This document shows positions 23,021 to 31,863 of a stretch of DNA of 64,000 nt, in pieces (the stretch's first letter is position 1; every line of letters begins with the position of its first letter). This DNA comes from Azoarcus sp. KH32C. Lineage in GTDB: Bacteria; Pseudomonadota; Gammaproteobacteria; Burkholderiales; Rhodocyclaceae. The DNA lies in assembly GCF_000349945.1 (NCBI RefSeq), contig NC_020516.1, positions 1,612,001 to 1,676,000 on the forward strand, given 5' to 3'. Position numbers and translations under genes: made by a program. The notes below the pieces were generated by a model that made no database searches, was not told the origin of the DNA, and saw only the letters and a program-made list of their open reading frames with translations.

Positions 23021-26000
23021 TCAGGCCGCCGAGGGCCACAGCGCTTCGGCGAGGGTGTCGAGCACCGCGTCCAGCTTGCCGCCGAGGCGCACATCGAGTT
23101 GCTTCGTGCCGCCATCGGTCGCGAAGGCGCGATTGACGAAATCGGCGTCGATCACGACTTCGTGGCCGAGCTGCCTGGCGAGCCGATCCAGCCATTTGCG
23201 CTGCATCGGCGTCCAGCCGGTCAGCGCGAAGATGCGCTCCATCGCCCGGGCGACGCGCTGCTCGAAGGGAATCAGCGCTTCGCCGAGCGCGGCCTGACGG
23301 ATGTAGCCGACGATGCTGGCGGCGATCTCGTGGTTGGTCTTGTTGCGCCAGGCCGTTTGCAGGCGGGCCTCGGCGTAGCCGTGCTGGTCGAGCAGCAGGC
23401 GGACTTCCTTGAGCTGTTCGCGGGTGAGATCGCGTGGGCGATTGACCACCACGCCCAGGGCCACGGACTGGTTGAGCTGCTCGCGGATGAAGCGACCGAA
23501 GCTGTCGAGGTAGTCCTCGGGCTTGTTGTAGTTGCCGTAGCTTTGCTCGCGCAGGACGAATTCGTCCTTGTGGCCTGACAGCACCGGCATGTAGGCGCTG
23601 CCGACGAGGGCCCTGACTTCATCGATCTGCCGGAGCAGGCCGGCCTGCTGGCGGATGAAGTCGGCGGCGCCCTGAGGGCCGAGTGCCTTCAGGTGCTTGT
23701 GCAGCTCGGCCGGCGGGACGCTCCAGTGCTGTTCGAGCTCGGCAAGGCGGGTCTTGAGGGCGGGCTTCTTTTCGGCCTTGTGGGTGGCGTCGCGCAGCAC
23801 GCGCATGAGCTTCTGGCTGATCGCGTCGAGGACGTCGTGCGCATGCGTCGTTTCCCCGCGGCTGCCCTTGGTTTCGAAGCTCGCCGGATCGAAAAGCTCC
23901 CCGACGAGTTGCTCCAGCGTGACCTTGGGATCCTTGATCAGCGGCTTCATGCTGCTGACGTCCTGAAGATCCTTGTAGAGGTCGACCGGGTCGTAGATCT
24001 TGAACACGGTCTTGCCGATCTCGTCGCAGCGGCGCGTGGCGCGGCCGATCATCTGCTCGTAGAGGATGCGCGACCGGACCTTGCGCAGGAAGACGAGGTG
24101 GCAGATTTTCGGCACGTCGATGCCGGTAGTGAGGAGGTCGACGGTGATGGCGATGTTCGGATAGCGCTCGTTCTTGTAGCGCTTGATGAGCTCGCCGACC
24201 TTGTCGGACTTGCCGGTGATTTTGCGCACGGCCGCTTCGGCGTAGGAGTCGCCGTGCAGGGCCTTGAAGGCGTCGTCGAGCAGACGCTTGACCATGTCGG
24301 CATGCAGGTCGGAGGCGCAGAAGATCATCGTCTTCTCTTCGCCGAAGGGGTCGAGCTCCTGCGCCAGCTGCTCGCAGATGACGCGGTTGAAGTCTTCGTT
24401 GATGACCCGGCGGTTGAAGGCATCCACCTCGAAGTTGAGCTCGTCTTCGAGTTCGGATTGCTCGATCTCGCCGGTGCCGAGGTTGATGGTGCTGACCGTC
24501 TCGCCTTTCTCGAACTTGATGCCCTTCTGCGAAAGCAGGGTCGCGTAGCGGATGGGCGGCTCGTGGTCGATCAGCCAGTCGTCGGCGACGGCCTCGCGGT
24601 AGGAGTACGTGTAGACCGGTTTGCCGAAGATATCGGTGGTGTGCTTGGCCGGGGTGGCGGTGAGGCCGACCTTCACTGCATCGAAGTAGTCCAGCACGCG
24701 GCGGTAAGTCGACAGGTACTGCGCCTGATCGCGCACCGCCATTTCGCCCTCGGTCATCTCCTGATCGAGGGTGTAGCCCCGGTGGGCTTCGTCGACGATG
24801 ATGCAATCGAAATCGTCGATGCCGGGCGGCTGGTCGGACTGGAAGATGCGCTTGACCATGGCCTGCACGGTCGCCACCTGTATGCGCGTCTCGGCCTCGA
24901 CGGCCATGTCGCCGAGCGTCGCGACGTTGTAGATCTTCGAGAGCGGCTGGTTCTGTTCCAGCAGGGCTTCGTCGAAGTTCTCCAGCGCCTGATCGCCCAG
25001 CGCGGTGCGGTCGACGAGAAAGAGGATGCGCCGAAAACGCTCGGCCTTCAGCAGGCGGTACATGAGGCCGATGATGGTACGCGTCTTGCCGGTGCCGGTG
25101 GCCATCGCTATGAGGCAGCGAGGTTGCCCGGTGGCTAGCGCGCCTTCGACGGCCTGGATGGCGAGTTCCTGATACTTGCGCAGCTGCAGGTAGGCGAAGC
25201 CTTCTTCCGCGAGCCTGGCTTCGGCCGCGACTTTGCAGCGCGTCAGCTGGTCGAGCAGGCCGGTCGGCGTGTGGAAGTCCATCAGCGGGCGGGCCAGATT
25301 GGCGGGATTGCGTACGTCGCGGAACCAGGTGCCGCTCTGTTCGGCGAGCTGGGGCAGATATGGGCGGCTGTTGCTGGAATAGACGAAGGGCACCTCAAAG
25401 GTCTGCCCCTGTGCGTCGGGCCAGCCGGCGCCGCGGCCCTCCAGCTTCCAGGCGGGTTCGAAGCCTTCGAGCTGCTTGAAGCCGGCGGCATAGCGCTCGG
25501 CCTGCGGGATTTTGCCGGCGACGTTCTCGTTTTCGCGCTTGGCTTCGACGACGGCGATGGGCGTGAGGCCGGCAAAGAGCACGTAGTCCGCCGCTTGCTT
25601 GCCGACAGTGGGCCATTCGGCAATCGCGCGATTCCTGCCCTTGGCGGGGCGCGCGCCCTTGGCGTAATCCAGCCGCTGCGTGTCGGCCTCCCAGCCGGCA
25701 TCGGCGAGTTGCTGGTCGATCAGGATGCGGGTGAGTTCCTCGGAGAGGATGAGGTTCTTGGCCGCGCTCTGGGTACTCTTGGTGACTTGTTGGGCAGCCT
25801 TCCGGCTGTCTTCGAGCTGCGCTTGCAGCGCCTTGATGCGGGCTTCGAATTCCGCCTTGAGCTTGTCGACCAGCGCGCTTTGCTCTTCGGCCAGCGCGAG
25901 CGAAGCGGCGGCGTCGCCTTCCATCTGTTTCGCCAGCGCAGCGAACTGGGCTTTCTCCTGCTGCATCAGCTCGGCAAGTTGCTGGTTGCTGTCGAGTGCC

Positions 26001-26494
26001 TGGTTCTTGCTCGCGAGATCGGCACGCAGGAGGTCGATCTCGGATTGCAGGTCGCGTAGTTGGGCGCTCGGATCCGCAGGAGGCACGAAGGGGCCGGGCT
26101 TGAAGCTGTTGCCGGCCTTGCCGAAGCTTTGGTGAAACCAGATGGCCAGCGCACGGGCCACCCGCAGACCGTCCATGGCTTCTTTGTGCAACGTGCGGAA
26201 CTGGTGTGTGGCCTTATTACCCTCGATGCGCAGGGTATGGAAAAGTCCCCTGATCGTCGGATCGAGGTTGATCTCGCGACCGAGCCTGAAGAGCAGGTCG
26301 GCCTGCTTGGTCTCGGCCCCGAATTCGATGCCGACGCGGGCTGCTATGTCTTGGGCAATGGCCTCGCCCAACTGGCGAAGCTTGATCAGGGTGGTATTCG
26401 GGTCGGCAGCAAAGACCTGCTCGGCCGTGGTGGCCAGTTTCAGGAAGACTGGATCATGCTCGACGAGAAAGGAAAAGTTGCTCGAAGATGCCAT
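23021..26494 (-). CDS. hsdR: Type I restriction enzyme endonuclease/translocase subunit
   Basis: HsdR of 1157 residues, EcoKI-like in size. The N-terminal DUF4145-like helical domain (LRQLGEAIAQDIAARVG, EGNKATH) is followed by a coiled coil (about 140-255). The HSDR_N nuclease domain includes DYVLFAGLTPIAVVEAKREN. Superfamily 2 helicase motifs follow: ATGTGKTRT near residue 463, DEAHRG near 567, GLTATP, and GRATRRCDE. It translocates DNA and cuts unmethylated sites together with HsdM/HsdS. The ATG at 26494 gives the conserved MASSSNF-like N-terminus; the longer open frame upstream has no family similarity I recognise. It is the first gene of the hsdR-fic-hsdM-hsdS array. Confidence 0.95.
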   Translation of the reverse strand: MASSSNFSFLVEHDPVFLKLATTAEQVFAADPNTTLIKLRQLGEAIAQDIAARVGIEFGAETKQADLLFRLGREINLDPTIRGLFHTLRIEGNKATHQFRTLHKEAMDGLRVARALAIWFHQSFGKAGNSFKPGPFVPPADPSAQLRDLQSEIDLLRADLASKNQALDSNQQLAELMQQEKAQFAALAKQMEGDAAASLALAEEQSALVDKLKAEFEARIKALQAQLEDSRKAAQQVTKSTQSAAKNLILSEELTRILIDQQLADAGWEADTQRLDYAKGARPAKGRNRAIAEWPTVGKQAADYVLFAGLTPIAVVEAKRENENVAGKIPQAERYAAGFKQLEGFEPAWKLEGRGAGWPDAQGQTFEVPFVYSSNSRPYLPQLAEQSGTWFRDVRNPANLARPLMDFHTPTGLLDQLTRCKVAAEARLAEEGFAYLQLRKYQELAIQAVEGALATGQPRCLIAMATGTGKTRTIIGLMYRLLKAERFRRILFLVDRTALGDQALENFDEALLEQNQPLSKIYNVATLGDMAVEAETRIQVATVQAMVKRIFQSDQPPGIDDFDCIIVDEAHRGYTLDQEMTEGEMAVRDQAQYLSTYRRVLDYFDAVKVGLTATPAKHTTDIFGKPVYTYSYREAVADDWLIDHEPPIRYATLLSQKGIKFEKGETVSTINLGTGEIEQSELEDELNFEVDAFNRRVINEDFNRVICEQLAQELDPFGEEKTMIFCASDLHADMVKRLLDDAFKALHGDSYAEAAVRKITGKSDKVGELIKRYKNERYPNIAITVDLLTTGIDVPKICHLVFLRKVRSRILYEQMIGRATRRCDEIGKTVFKIYDPVDLYKDLQDVSSMKPLIKDPKVTLEQLVGELFDPASFETKGSRGETTHAHDVLDAISQKLMRVLRDATHKAEKKPALKTRLAELEQHWSVPPAELHKHLKALGPQGAADFIRQQAGLLRQIDEVRALVGSAYMPVLSGHKDEFVLREQSYGNYNKPEDYLDSFGRFIREQLNQSVALGVVVNRPRDLTREQLKEVRLLLDQHGYAEARLQTAWRNKTNHEIAASIVGYIRQAALGEALIPFEQRVARAMERIFALTGWTPMQRKWLDRLARQLGHEVVIDADFVNRAFATDGGTKQLDVRLGGKLDAVLDTLAEALWPSAA

Positions 26495-26929
26495 GCCTTG
26501 AGGGTATTGTTGTTGTGTCGTTTGCTTACGGCATTTGCGGACTGTAACGCAAAATTCACTTGTGATCGACGCTACACGGCAATCCTTCTGGGAAACCGCA
26601 GTACGCGTCTCTGCTACCGAAACCATGTGCGGGCTATGCGATCGCGCGCAGAGAGGTAATGCTGCGAACCTCCGAAGGTCAGCAGCGCAGGGACCAGTAC
26701 CGCGCGAGGCGAAGCCGAGCTGAGTTGCCAGGCCTTCCGCACGACTTCCCAAGCGGTTTTCGACCCTGAAAAGAAAAAGCCCGAGCAGAGCTCGGGCTTA
26801 AATCCACACCAAGGAGGAGGGTGGAGGAGACGGGTGAACAATACGCCTAAGTATTGATGCGATGCAACAAAAAAATCTTATCGTCCCATTATGAGAACTT
26901 GCGGCCGGATTTCCGTAGCTGAGGCGAGC
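26495..26929. other. Non-coding gap upstream of hsdR
   Basis: About 430 bp without a recognisable gene. It should contain the hsdR promoter near its left end, though no convincing hexamer pair is seen. It also holds the terminator hairpin at 26762-26799 and an AT-richer stretch with a run of A at 26868-26875. Small open frames here have no family features. Confidence 0.5.
26762..26799 (-). terminator. Orphan rho-independent terminator
   Basis: AAGCCCGAGC, loop AGA, GCTCGGGCTT (26777-26799). On the minus strand the hairpin runs into TTTTTCTTTTC. No intact minus-strand gene lies upstream of it, so it is probably left over from a lost gene at the island boundary. Confidence 0.7.
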
Positions 26930-27189
26930 GCGACCAGGCCGCCCGACTCGAGGCGTGGCTGGATATGGTGGTTGGCGACTGCTCGGACCGGATTCTGGGC
27001 TTTGACCTGGACTGCGCTCAGGTTTGGGGAAAGCTCATGTCATCGAGTCCTCAGCATCCCATCGACAAGCAGATTGCGGCCATCGCCCTCATCTACGACC
27101 TGACCGTCGTCACGCGTAACACGGAAGATTTCAAGTCCACTGGAGTGCGCAGCATCAATCCGTTCAGCTCGCACTTGTCGACGACCTGA
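26930..27189 (+). pseudogene. 3' remnant of a second fitB toxin gene
   Basis: Encodes AARLEAWLDMVVGDCSDRILGFDLDCAQVWGKLM and onward, matching the C-terminal 80 or so residues of the intact FitB at 16272-16700. It lacks the N-terminal LLDTN catalytic segment and any antitoxin gene. The alignment to 16455-16700 is gapless at an offset of 10489 bp and ends at the same stop codon. It is not identical (scattered substitutions), so it is a diverged paralogue and not a recent copy. Confidence 0.85.
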
Positions 27190-27240
27190 GAGGCAGCACG
27201 GCAATTACGGCGTGCGGTTGTCCTCGATTTCTGGCTTGTG

Positions 27241-27280
27241 TGTGTCAGTTGTACTAACATTGTGTCAATTGGACTAACAA
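27241..27280 (+). promoter_or_regulatory. Tandem operator repeats ahead of the DUF1778/GNAT pair
   Basis: Two adjoining 20-bp direct repeats (27241-27260 and 27261-27280), identical at 17 of 20 positions, each with GTCA(A/G)TTG(G/T)ACTAACA. Each core is also roughly palindromic. They end 13 bp before the antitoxin ATG and just before its GGAGG. They are likely binding sites for the ribbon-helix-helix antitoxin. Confidence 0.6.
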
Positions 27281-27293
27281 CCGGAGGCCGATC

Positions 27294-27584
27294 ATGGCTG
27301 CTGCCACGTCATCAGCTCCCCGCTCCGCCCGACTGGGACTGCGCGCCACGCCCGAGCAAGAAGCCGTGTTGCGGCGTGCCGCCGAGGTGGCGCACAAATC
27401 CTTGACCGATTTCATTCTCGACAGCGCATGCCAGGCTGCCGAGCAGACCCTGCTCGATCAGCGCCTGTTCATGGTCACGGGTAGCCAATATCAAGCCTTG
27501 ATGGATCTGCTGGAGCGGCCTGAGCAGCCCAACGAGGGCTTGCGCGATCTGTTCTCGCGCAAGGCTCCGTGGGATGTGAGATGA
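27294..27584 (+). CDS. DUF1778 (TacA-like) antitoxin
   Basis: A 96-residue ribbon-helix-helix antitoxin of the DUF1778/TacA family: RLGLRATPEQEAVLRRAAEVAHKSLTDFILDSA with the usual C-terminal toxin-neutralising tail ending DLFSRKAPWD. GGAGG precedes the ATG. Its stop overlaps the GNAT toxin start (ATGA). Confidence 0.9.
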   Translation: MAAATSSAPRSARLGLRATPEQEAVLRRAAEVAHKSLTDFILDSACQAAEQTLLDQRLFMVTGSQYQALMDLLERPEQPNEGLRDLFSRKAPWDVR

Positions 27585-28078
27585 GCTTGCGCGGTCCGGA
27601 GCCGCTGGGGACGCAGCATCGCCGCGATGGATTCGATTGCGGAATACCGGCGCTGAACGACTGGCTGGTTCGCCACGCCCGCCAGGCGCAAGGCAGCGGC
27701 TCCGCCAAGACCTTCGTCGTTGCCGACGATGAGCGAGTCGCAGGCTATTTCAGCCTGACCGTTGGCCAGGTTGACACGCTCGAAGCGCCCGACCGCATCC
27801 GCAAGGGGATGGGACAGTACCCGGTGCCGGTGGTGATCCTCGCCCGGCTGGCGGTGTCGCGACAGGATCAGGGGCGTGGTATCGGCTTTGGCATGTTGCA
27901 GGACGCGATCCGGCGCACGTTGCTGATTGCCGAGCAGGCTGGCATCCGTGCGATGCTGACCCATCCGATCGACGAAAATGCGGCGAAGTTCTACACCCGC
28001 TTCGGGTTCATTGCTTCGCCCTTGCGAGAGCAGCAATTGCTGCTGCTCCTCAAGGATGCTCGACGCTGGGTGAAGTGA
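27581..28078 (+). CDS. GNAT-family toxin (TacT-like acetyltransferase)
   Basis: A 165-residue GCN5-related N-acetyltransferase of the type paired with DUF1778 antitoxins. Known members acetylate aminoacyl-tRNA and block translation. It shows the N-terminal FDCGIPALNDWL segment, AGYFSLTVGQV, the acetyl-CoA-binding RLAVSRQDQGRGIGFGML (Q/RxxGxG/A), and a C-terminal FYTRFGFIASP. The ATG at 27581 overlaps the antitoxin stop. Confidence 0.9.
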   Translation: MSLRGPEPLGTQHRRDGFDCGIPALNDWLVRHARQAQGSGSAKTFVVADDERVAGYFSLTVGQVDTLEAPDRIRKGMGQYPVPVVILARLAVSRQDQGRGIGFGMLQDAIRRTLLIAEQAGIRAMLTHPIDENAAKFYTRFGFIASPLREQQLLLLLKDARRWVK

Positions 28079-28117
28079 GCCGCGAAGCTTCCATCGAGAC
28101 GTCTCCGCACATCCGGC

Positions 28118-28814
28118 TTAGTAATCCCACTCCTCGTGCCGCACCGGCAATTCGTTCAACAGCTTTCGCAGGTGCTGCCATTGCGGCAGGAATAGATCCA
28201 TCAAGGCCGTGAAGCGCGCATTGTGGGTGGGCTCCAGGAGATGGGTCATCTCGTGGACCACGATATATTCGAGGCACTCCGCGGGCTTCTTAGCGAGGTC
28301 CGTATTGAGCCGGATTGCCCGGGATGCGGGGTTGCACCCGCCCCACTTGGTCTTCATGCGCTGCACGAACACGCGTGCGGCCTTTACTCCCACCACCGGC
28401 TCCCATTTGGCCATCAGGGCGGGTAAGGCTTCCCGTATCTGATCCCGGTACCACGCATCAAGGATTTCCCGGCAGCGGGCTTCGTCCGTGCTTGGCCGCA
28501 CCTGCATCACGAGCTTGTTGTGCTTGAGTTCGATAGCGGGCGGCCCGTCTTTCTCAAAGCGCTTGAGGAGGTAGCGTCGCCCCCAAACGTAATGGCTTTC
28601 GCGGTCGAGGTTATTCGCGCGGAGCTTCGCGCACCTGAGCCTGTATCTTGCCTTGCTGCGCCCTGATCCAGGTGAGCTTCTAGATTGCGAAGACGCGGAT
28701 CGTGTCGAGGTTCATGTGCCGGGGGGCAGCAATGCGGACCTTGCCCAGAGGCGGCAGTACGCTCAATGTGCAGCGAAGAATCTTTTGGACTTCGTGGTCC
28801 GTGAAGCAGGACAT
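28118..28814 (-). pseudogene. Decayed YgjP/DUF45-like M48-type metallopeptidase
   Basis: Three frames must be joined to read one protein. From an ATG at 28814 comes TLSVLPPLGKVRIAAPRHMNLDTIRVFAI, then an in-frame TAG at 28682-28680 where family logic expects Trp. The frame continues KLTWIRAQQGKIQAQVREAPRE, then a +1 insertion near 28612 shifts to LDRESHYVWGRRYLLKRFEKDGPP. The C-terminal 130 residues remain open and keep the zinc motif HEMTHLLEPTHNARF. Such peptidases often accompany type I RM operons, so it may belong to the hsd cassette's history. The intact 3' frame could still make a truncated protein. Confidence 0.8.
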
Positions 28815-28924
28815 GGCAGGCACATGAAACGAATGGTGAAACGAATGCTACGACTGAAAGCACTGAAAAACAACAAGTTGAAATTATGGTGGTCAATAGG
28901 AATGAAACGAATTCCGGGCCTGTG

Positions 28925-29386
28925 TTAGCGCATATCCGTCGCCGCCTGATGGATCGCCGCCCGGATCCGCGGATAGGTGCCGCAGCGGCACAGGTTGCAT
29001 TGCATCGCCGCATTGATCTCCGCGTCGGTCGGCCGTGGGGATCGCTTCAGCAGCGCGGCCGCGCCCATCAGCTGGCCGCTTTGGCAGTAGCCGCACTGCA
29101 CGACGTCGATGGTGACGAAGGCCTTGCGCAGGGCATCGGCTTCGCGCCCCGACAGGCCTTCGATGGTCGTGACGGCCTGCCGCGCGGTGAGGACTTCTTC
29201 GACGGTCGTGGTGCAGGCGCGGGCGGCGACGCCGTCGAGGTGGACCGTGCACGCGCCGCATACGCCGACGCCGCAGCCGTACTTGGTGCCGGTGAGTTTC
29301 AGTTCGGCGCGGAGCACCCATAGCAAGGGGGTGTCCGGCTCGGCCGTGATCTCGTAGGGCTTACCGTTGACCAGGAGTCTTGGCAT
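28925..29386 (-). CDS. [2Fe-2S] subunit of a xanthine-dehydrogenase-family molybdenum hydroxylase
   Basis: A 153-residue small subunit with two [2Fe-2S] clusters: a plant-ferredoxin type (CGVGVCGAC and a later Cys in ARACTT) and a helical-bundle type (CGYCQSGQ and CNLCRCG). It passes electrons from the molybdenum site to an external acceptor. It resembles the isoquinoline 1-oxidoreductase alpha / aldehyde dehydrogenase small subunits. Its start overlaps the end of the large-subunit gene by 26 bp. No FAD (CoxM-type) subunit is present. Confidence 0.93.
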   Translation of the reverse strand: MPRLLVNGKPYEITAEPDTPLLWVLRAELKLTGTKYGCGVGVCGACTVHLDGVAARACTTTVEEVLTARQAVTTIEGLSGREADALRKAFVTIDVVQCGYCQSGQLMGAAALLKRSPRPTDAEINAAMQCNLCRCGTYPRIRAAIHQAATDMR

Positions 29387-31676
29387 GGCAACTCCACAGA
29401 GGGGCGGGCTTGAAGCCGAGCGGCAGGGAGCGCAGCCGTCGGCCGGTCAGCGCGAACAGGGCGTTGGCGAGGGCGGGGGCGACGGGCGGGGCGCCGGCCT
29501 CGCCGACACCGGCGGGGGGCTCGCTGCTGGGGATGATGTCGGTTTCGATCCGCGGGCAGGTGTCCATGCGGACGACGTTCTGATCGTCGAAGGTGCGCTG
29601 CTTGACCCTGCCGTTTTCGATGACGATTTCGCCATGCAGGGCGGCGCTGAGGCCGAAAACGATGCCGCCCTCCATCTGTTGCCGGATCAGGCCGGGATTG
29701 ACGGCGAAGCCGCAGTCGATGACGCAGACGACGCGGTGCACGCGGATCTGCTCGTCCGCATCCAGTGATGCTTCGACCACCTGGGCGACGATGCTGCCGA
29801 AGCTCTCGTGCAGGGCGACACCGCGGGCCTTGCGCTGTCCGTCGGGGGCCGGGGCGGGCGGAGTTCGCCAGTCGGCGAGTGCCGCCGCGCGTTCGAGCAC
29901 GGCGCGATGGCGGGGATGGTTTTGCAGCAGCGACAGGCGGAAGTCCACCGGGTCCCGCCCGATCGCAGCGGCGGCTTCGTCGATGAAGGATTCGGTGAAG
30001 AAGGCGTTGTGCGAGTGCCCGACGGAGCGCCAGAAGCCGACCGGCACGGGAAGCTCGACGCGCTGGTGCGCGACGCGGGCGTTGGGCCATTCATAAGGCT
30101 GGTCGAAAGCGCCTTCGGAGGTCGTCTTGTCCCGAAAGGGCCAGGGCAGGCCGATCGTGCGCTTGACGACTTGGTCGATGATGGATTGGCTGGCGGACGC
30201 GTTCCACCAGGCGACGAGCCGGTTGTCGGCATCGAAGCCGGCGCGGAGGCGCGATACGCAGGCCGGGCGGTAGAAGTCGTGGGTCGTGTCTTCGCCGCGC
30301 GACCACATCGTCTGCACCGGCAGCCCGCCCGCGGCGTGGGCAATCGCGGCCGCCTGCACGATGTAATCGACTTCGAGCCGGCGTCCGAGGCCGCAGCCGA
30401 TCAGCAGCACCCTGACGTCGACCTGCGCGGGTGCTATGCCGAGGACCTTGGCGACCGCATGCCGGGCGGTCGTCGGGACCTGTGTCGAGGTCCACACGGT
30501 GGCTTTGCCGTCCTGGACCTGGACCGTGCAGTTCATCGGCTCCATGGTCATGTGGGCGAGATAGGGGACGCGGTACTCGACCTCGATGCGCTTGGCGGCG
30601 CCGGCGAGGGCACCGTCGACGTCGCCGGTCCGGTAGTAGCTACGGCCGTCCTGGCTGTCGAGGGTCTTCGACAACTGATCGAGCACCTGGGCGCTGCCGA
30701 TGCTCGCCATGGCGCCTTCGTCCCAGGTAATCCGGACGGCCTCCAGCGCCTTTTCCGCATGCCAGGGCGTGTCCGCGATCACGGCGACGCCGGCGGTACC
30801 GCCGTGGAAGGCGTCGACGGCGAGCACCTTGCGCACGCCGGCTAGTCGCATCGCGCCGGCCGCATCGAAGTTCGCGACGGTGCCGCCGAGCACCGGACAC
30901 ATGCGCACACTCGCATACAGCAGTCCGTCAGGCAGCGCGTCGATGCCGAAGGTGGCGCTTCCGTCGAGCTTGCCGGGGGCTTCGATCCGCGGCAGCGGCT
31001 TGCCGATCAGCGTGAAGTCGTTGATGTCCTTGAGCGGCGGGTCGTCGGGGAGCGGCTGGCGCGCGGCCGCCGCGGCCAGTTCGCCGAAGGCGGCGGATTG
31101 ACCGGAAGGATGCACGACACGGCCGGAGGCGGTGCCGCATTCGCCTGCCGGCACCTGCCATTGCTCCGCCGCTGCCGCGATCAGCATGTGGCGGGCGGCG
31201 GCCCCGGCCTTGCGCATCGGCAGCCAGAGGTCCCGGATGCTCGAAGAGCCGCCGGTGGCCATGACGCCGAACTCGCGCGCGAGCTTCGCGGCCATCCATT
31301 CGCCGACTTGCTTGACCGGGCCGTGATCGTCCGGGCGAAACGGGAGGCTTTGGACGGCGACCGTGAGGTTGTTGTAGATCGCGTCGATCGGCGCCATCTC
31401 GGTGCGCACGCTCGACCAGTCGGCGTCCATCTCGTCGGCGAGGAGCATCGCAAGCGAGGTCATGATGCCCTGGCCCATTTCGCTCTTGGACAGCATCACG
31501 ATCACCGCGCCGTCGGGCGCGAGCTTGACCCAGCCGTTCATGGCCGTCTCGTTGGCGCCCGCCGGTAGAGGCTTCGAGGGCGTCATCCGCTGCCTGGGCG
31601 GCAGCACGGACCAGCCGACGACCAGGGAGCCCAGCACTCCGGCTGTTCCGAGAATGAACCGGCGTCTGCTTACCAT
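29361..31676 (-). CDS. Tat-exported molybdopterin-binding hydroxylase large subunit
   Basis: A 771-residue molybdopterin-cytosine-dinucleotide subunit of the isoquinoline-1-oxidoreductase-beta type. The N-terminus is a twin-arginine signal (MVSRRRFILGTAGVLGSLVVG), which places the enzyme in the periplasm. Downstream features include GWVKLAPDGAVIVMLSKSEMGQGIMTSLAMLLADEMD, the Mo-pocket sequence IGCGLGRRLEVDY, VGFWRSVGHSHNAFFTESFIDE, and the C-terminal GVGEAGAPPVAPALANA with the likely catalytic Glu. The substrate could be an aldehyde or N-heterocycle. The ATG at 31676 follows GGAG; the longer frame lacks a signal peptide. No MoCo insertion chaperone (XdhC) or cytochrome subunit is adjacent. 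Confidence 0.92.
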   Translation of the reverse strand: MVSRRRFILGTAGVLGSLVVGWSVLPPRQRMTPSKPLPAGANETAMNGWVKLAPDGAVIVMLSKSEMGQGIMTSLAMLLADEMDADWSSVRTEMAPIDAIYNNLTVAVQSLPFRPDDHGPVKQVGEWMAAKLAREFGVMATGGSSSIRDLWLPMRKAGAAARHMLIAAAAEQWQVPAGECGTASGRVVHPSGQSAAFGELAAAAARQPLPDDPPLKDINDFTLIGKPLPRIEAPGKLDGSATFGIDALPDGLLYASVRMCPVLGGTVANFDAAGAMRLAGVRKVLAVDAFHGGTAGVAVIADTPWHAEKALEAVRITWDEGAMASIGSAQVLDQLSKTLDSQDGRSYYRTGDVDGALAGAAKRIEVEYRVPYLAHMTMEPMNCTVQVQDGKATVWTSTQVPTTARHAVAKVLGIAPAQVDVRVLLIGCGLGRRLEVDYIVQAAAIAHAAGGLPVQTMWSRGEDTTHDFYRPACVSRLRAGFDADNRLVAWWNASASQSIIDQVVKRTIGLPWPFRDKTTSEGAFDQPYEWPNARVAHQRVELPVPVGFWRSVGHSHNAFFTESFIDEAAAAIGRDPVDFRLSLLQNHPRHRAVLERAAALADWRTPPAPAPDGQRKARGVALHESFGSIVAQVVEASLDADEQIRVHRVVCVIDCGFAVNPGLIRQQMEGGIVFGLSAALHGEIVIENGRVKQRTFDDQNVVRMDTCPRIETDIIPSSEPPAGVGEAGAPPVAPALANALFALTGRRLRSLPLGFKPAPLWSCHAKTPGQR

Positions 31677-31804
31677 GCGGCCATCTCCGTCTCGAATGCG
31701 GGACGAACTGCACTTCTGCATAGATGGCCGGCGTTGGCCGGTCAAGCCTGGTTACGTGGTGGAGAAGCCTCAGGCAACGGATCTATGAAATCGATTTGCA
31801 TAAC

Positions 31805-31823
31805 GATTGAGGGATTCTCAATC
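31805..31823. promoter_or_regulatory. Inverted repeat upstream of the molybdenum hydroxylase operon
   Basis: GATTGAG-GGATT-CTCAATC, a perfect 7-bp repeat with a 5-bp spacer. It lies 129 bp before the large-subunit start and 41 bp after the carbonic anhydrase stop. There is no T-run, so an operator is more likely than a terminator. The cognate regulator is unknown. Confidence 0.4.
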
Positions 31824-31863
31824 TTGGCGACCCCGCCAGGCCTCGAGACCGCCGAGAGCTTAA

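Noticed and set aside
28825..28912. Three copies of TGAAACGAAT as iterons or CRISPR-like repeat
   Set aside because: Ten-base, irregularly spaced (12 and 66 bp) and without further structure; probably chance or simple-sequence drift.
15857..28924. Island attachment repeat of the tRNA-Ala 3' end
   Set aside because: No second copy of the tRNA 3' end and no integrase gene was seen on the right side, so tRNA-directed integration is not supported.
28507..29013. Minus-strand 168-codon open frame
   Set aside because: It stitches together wrong-frame parts of the metallopeptidase pseudogene and shows no coherent domain.
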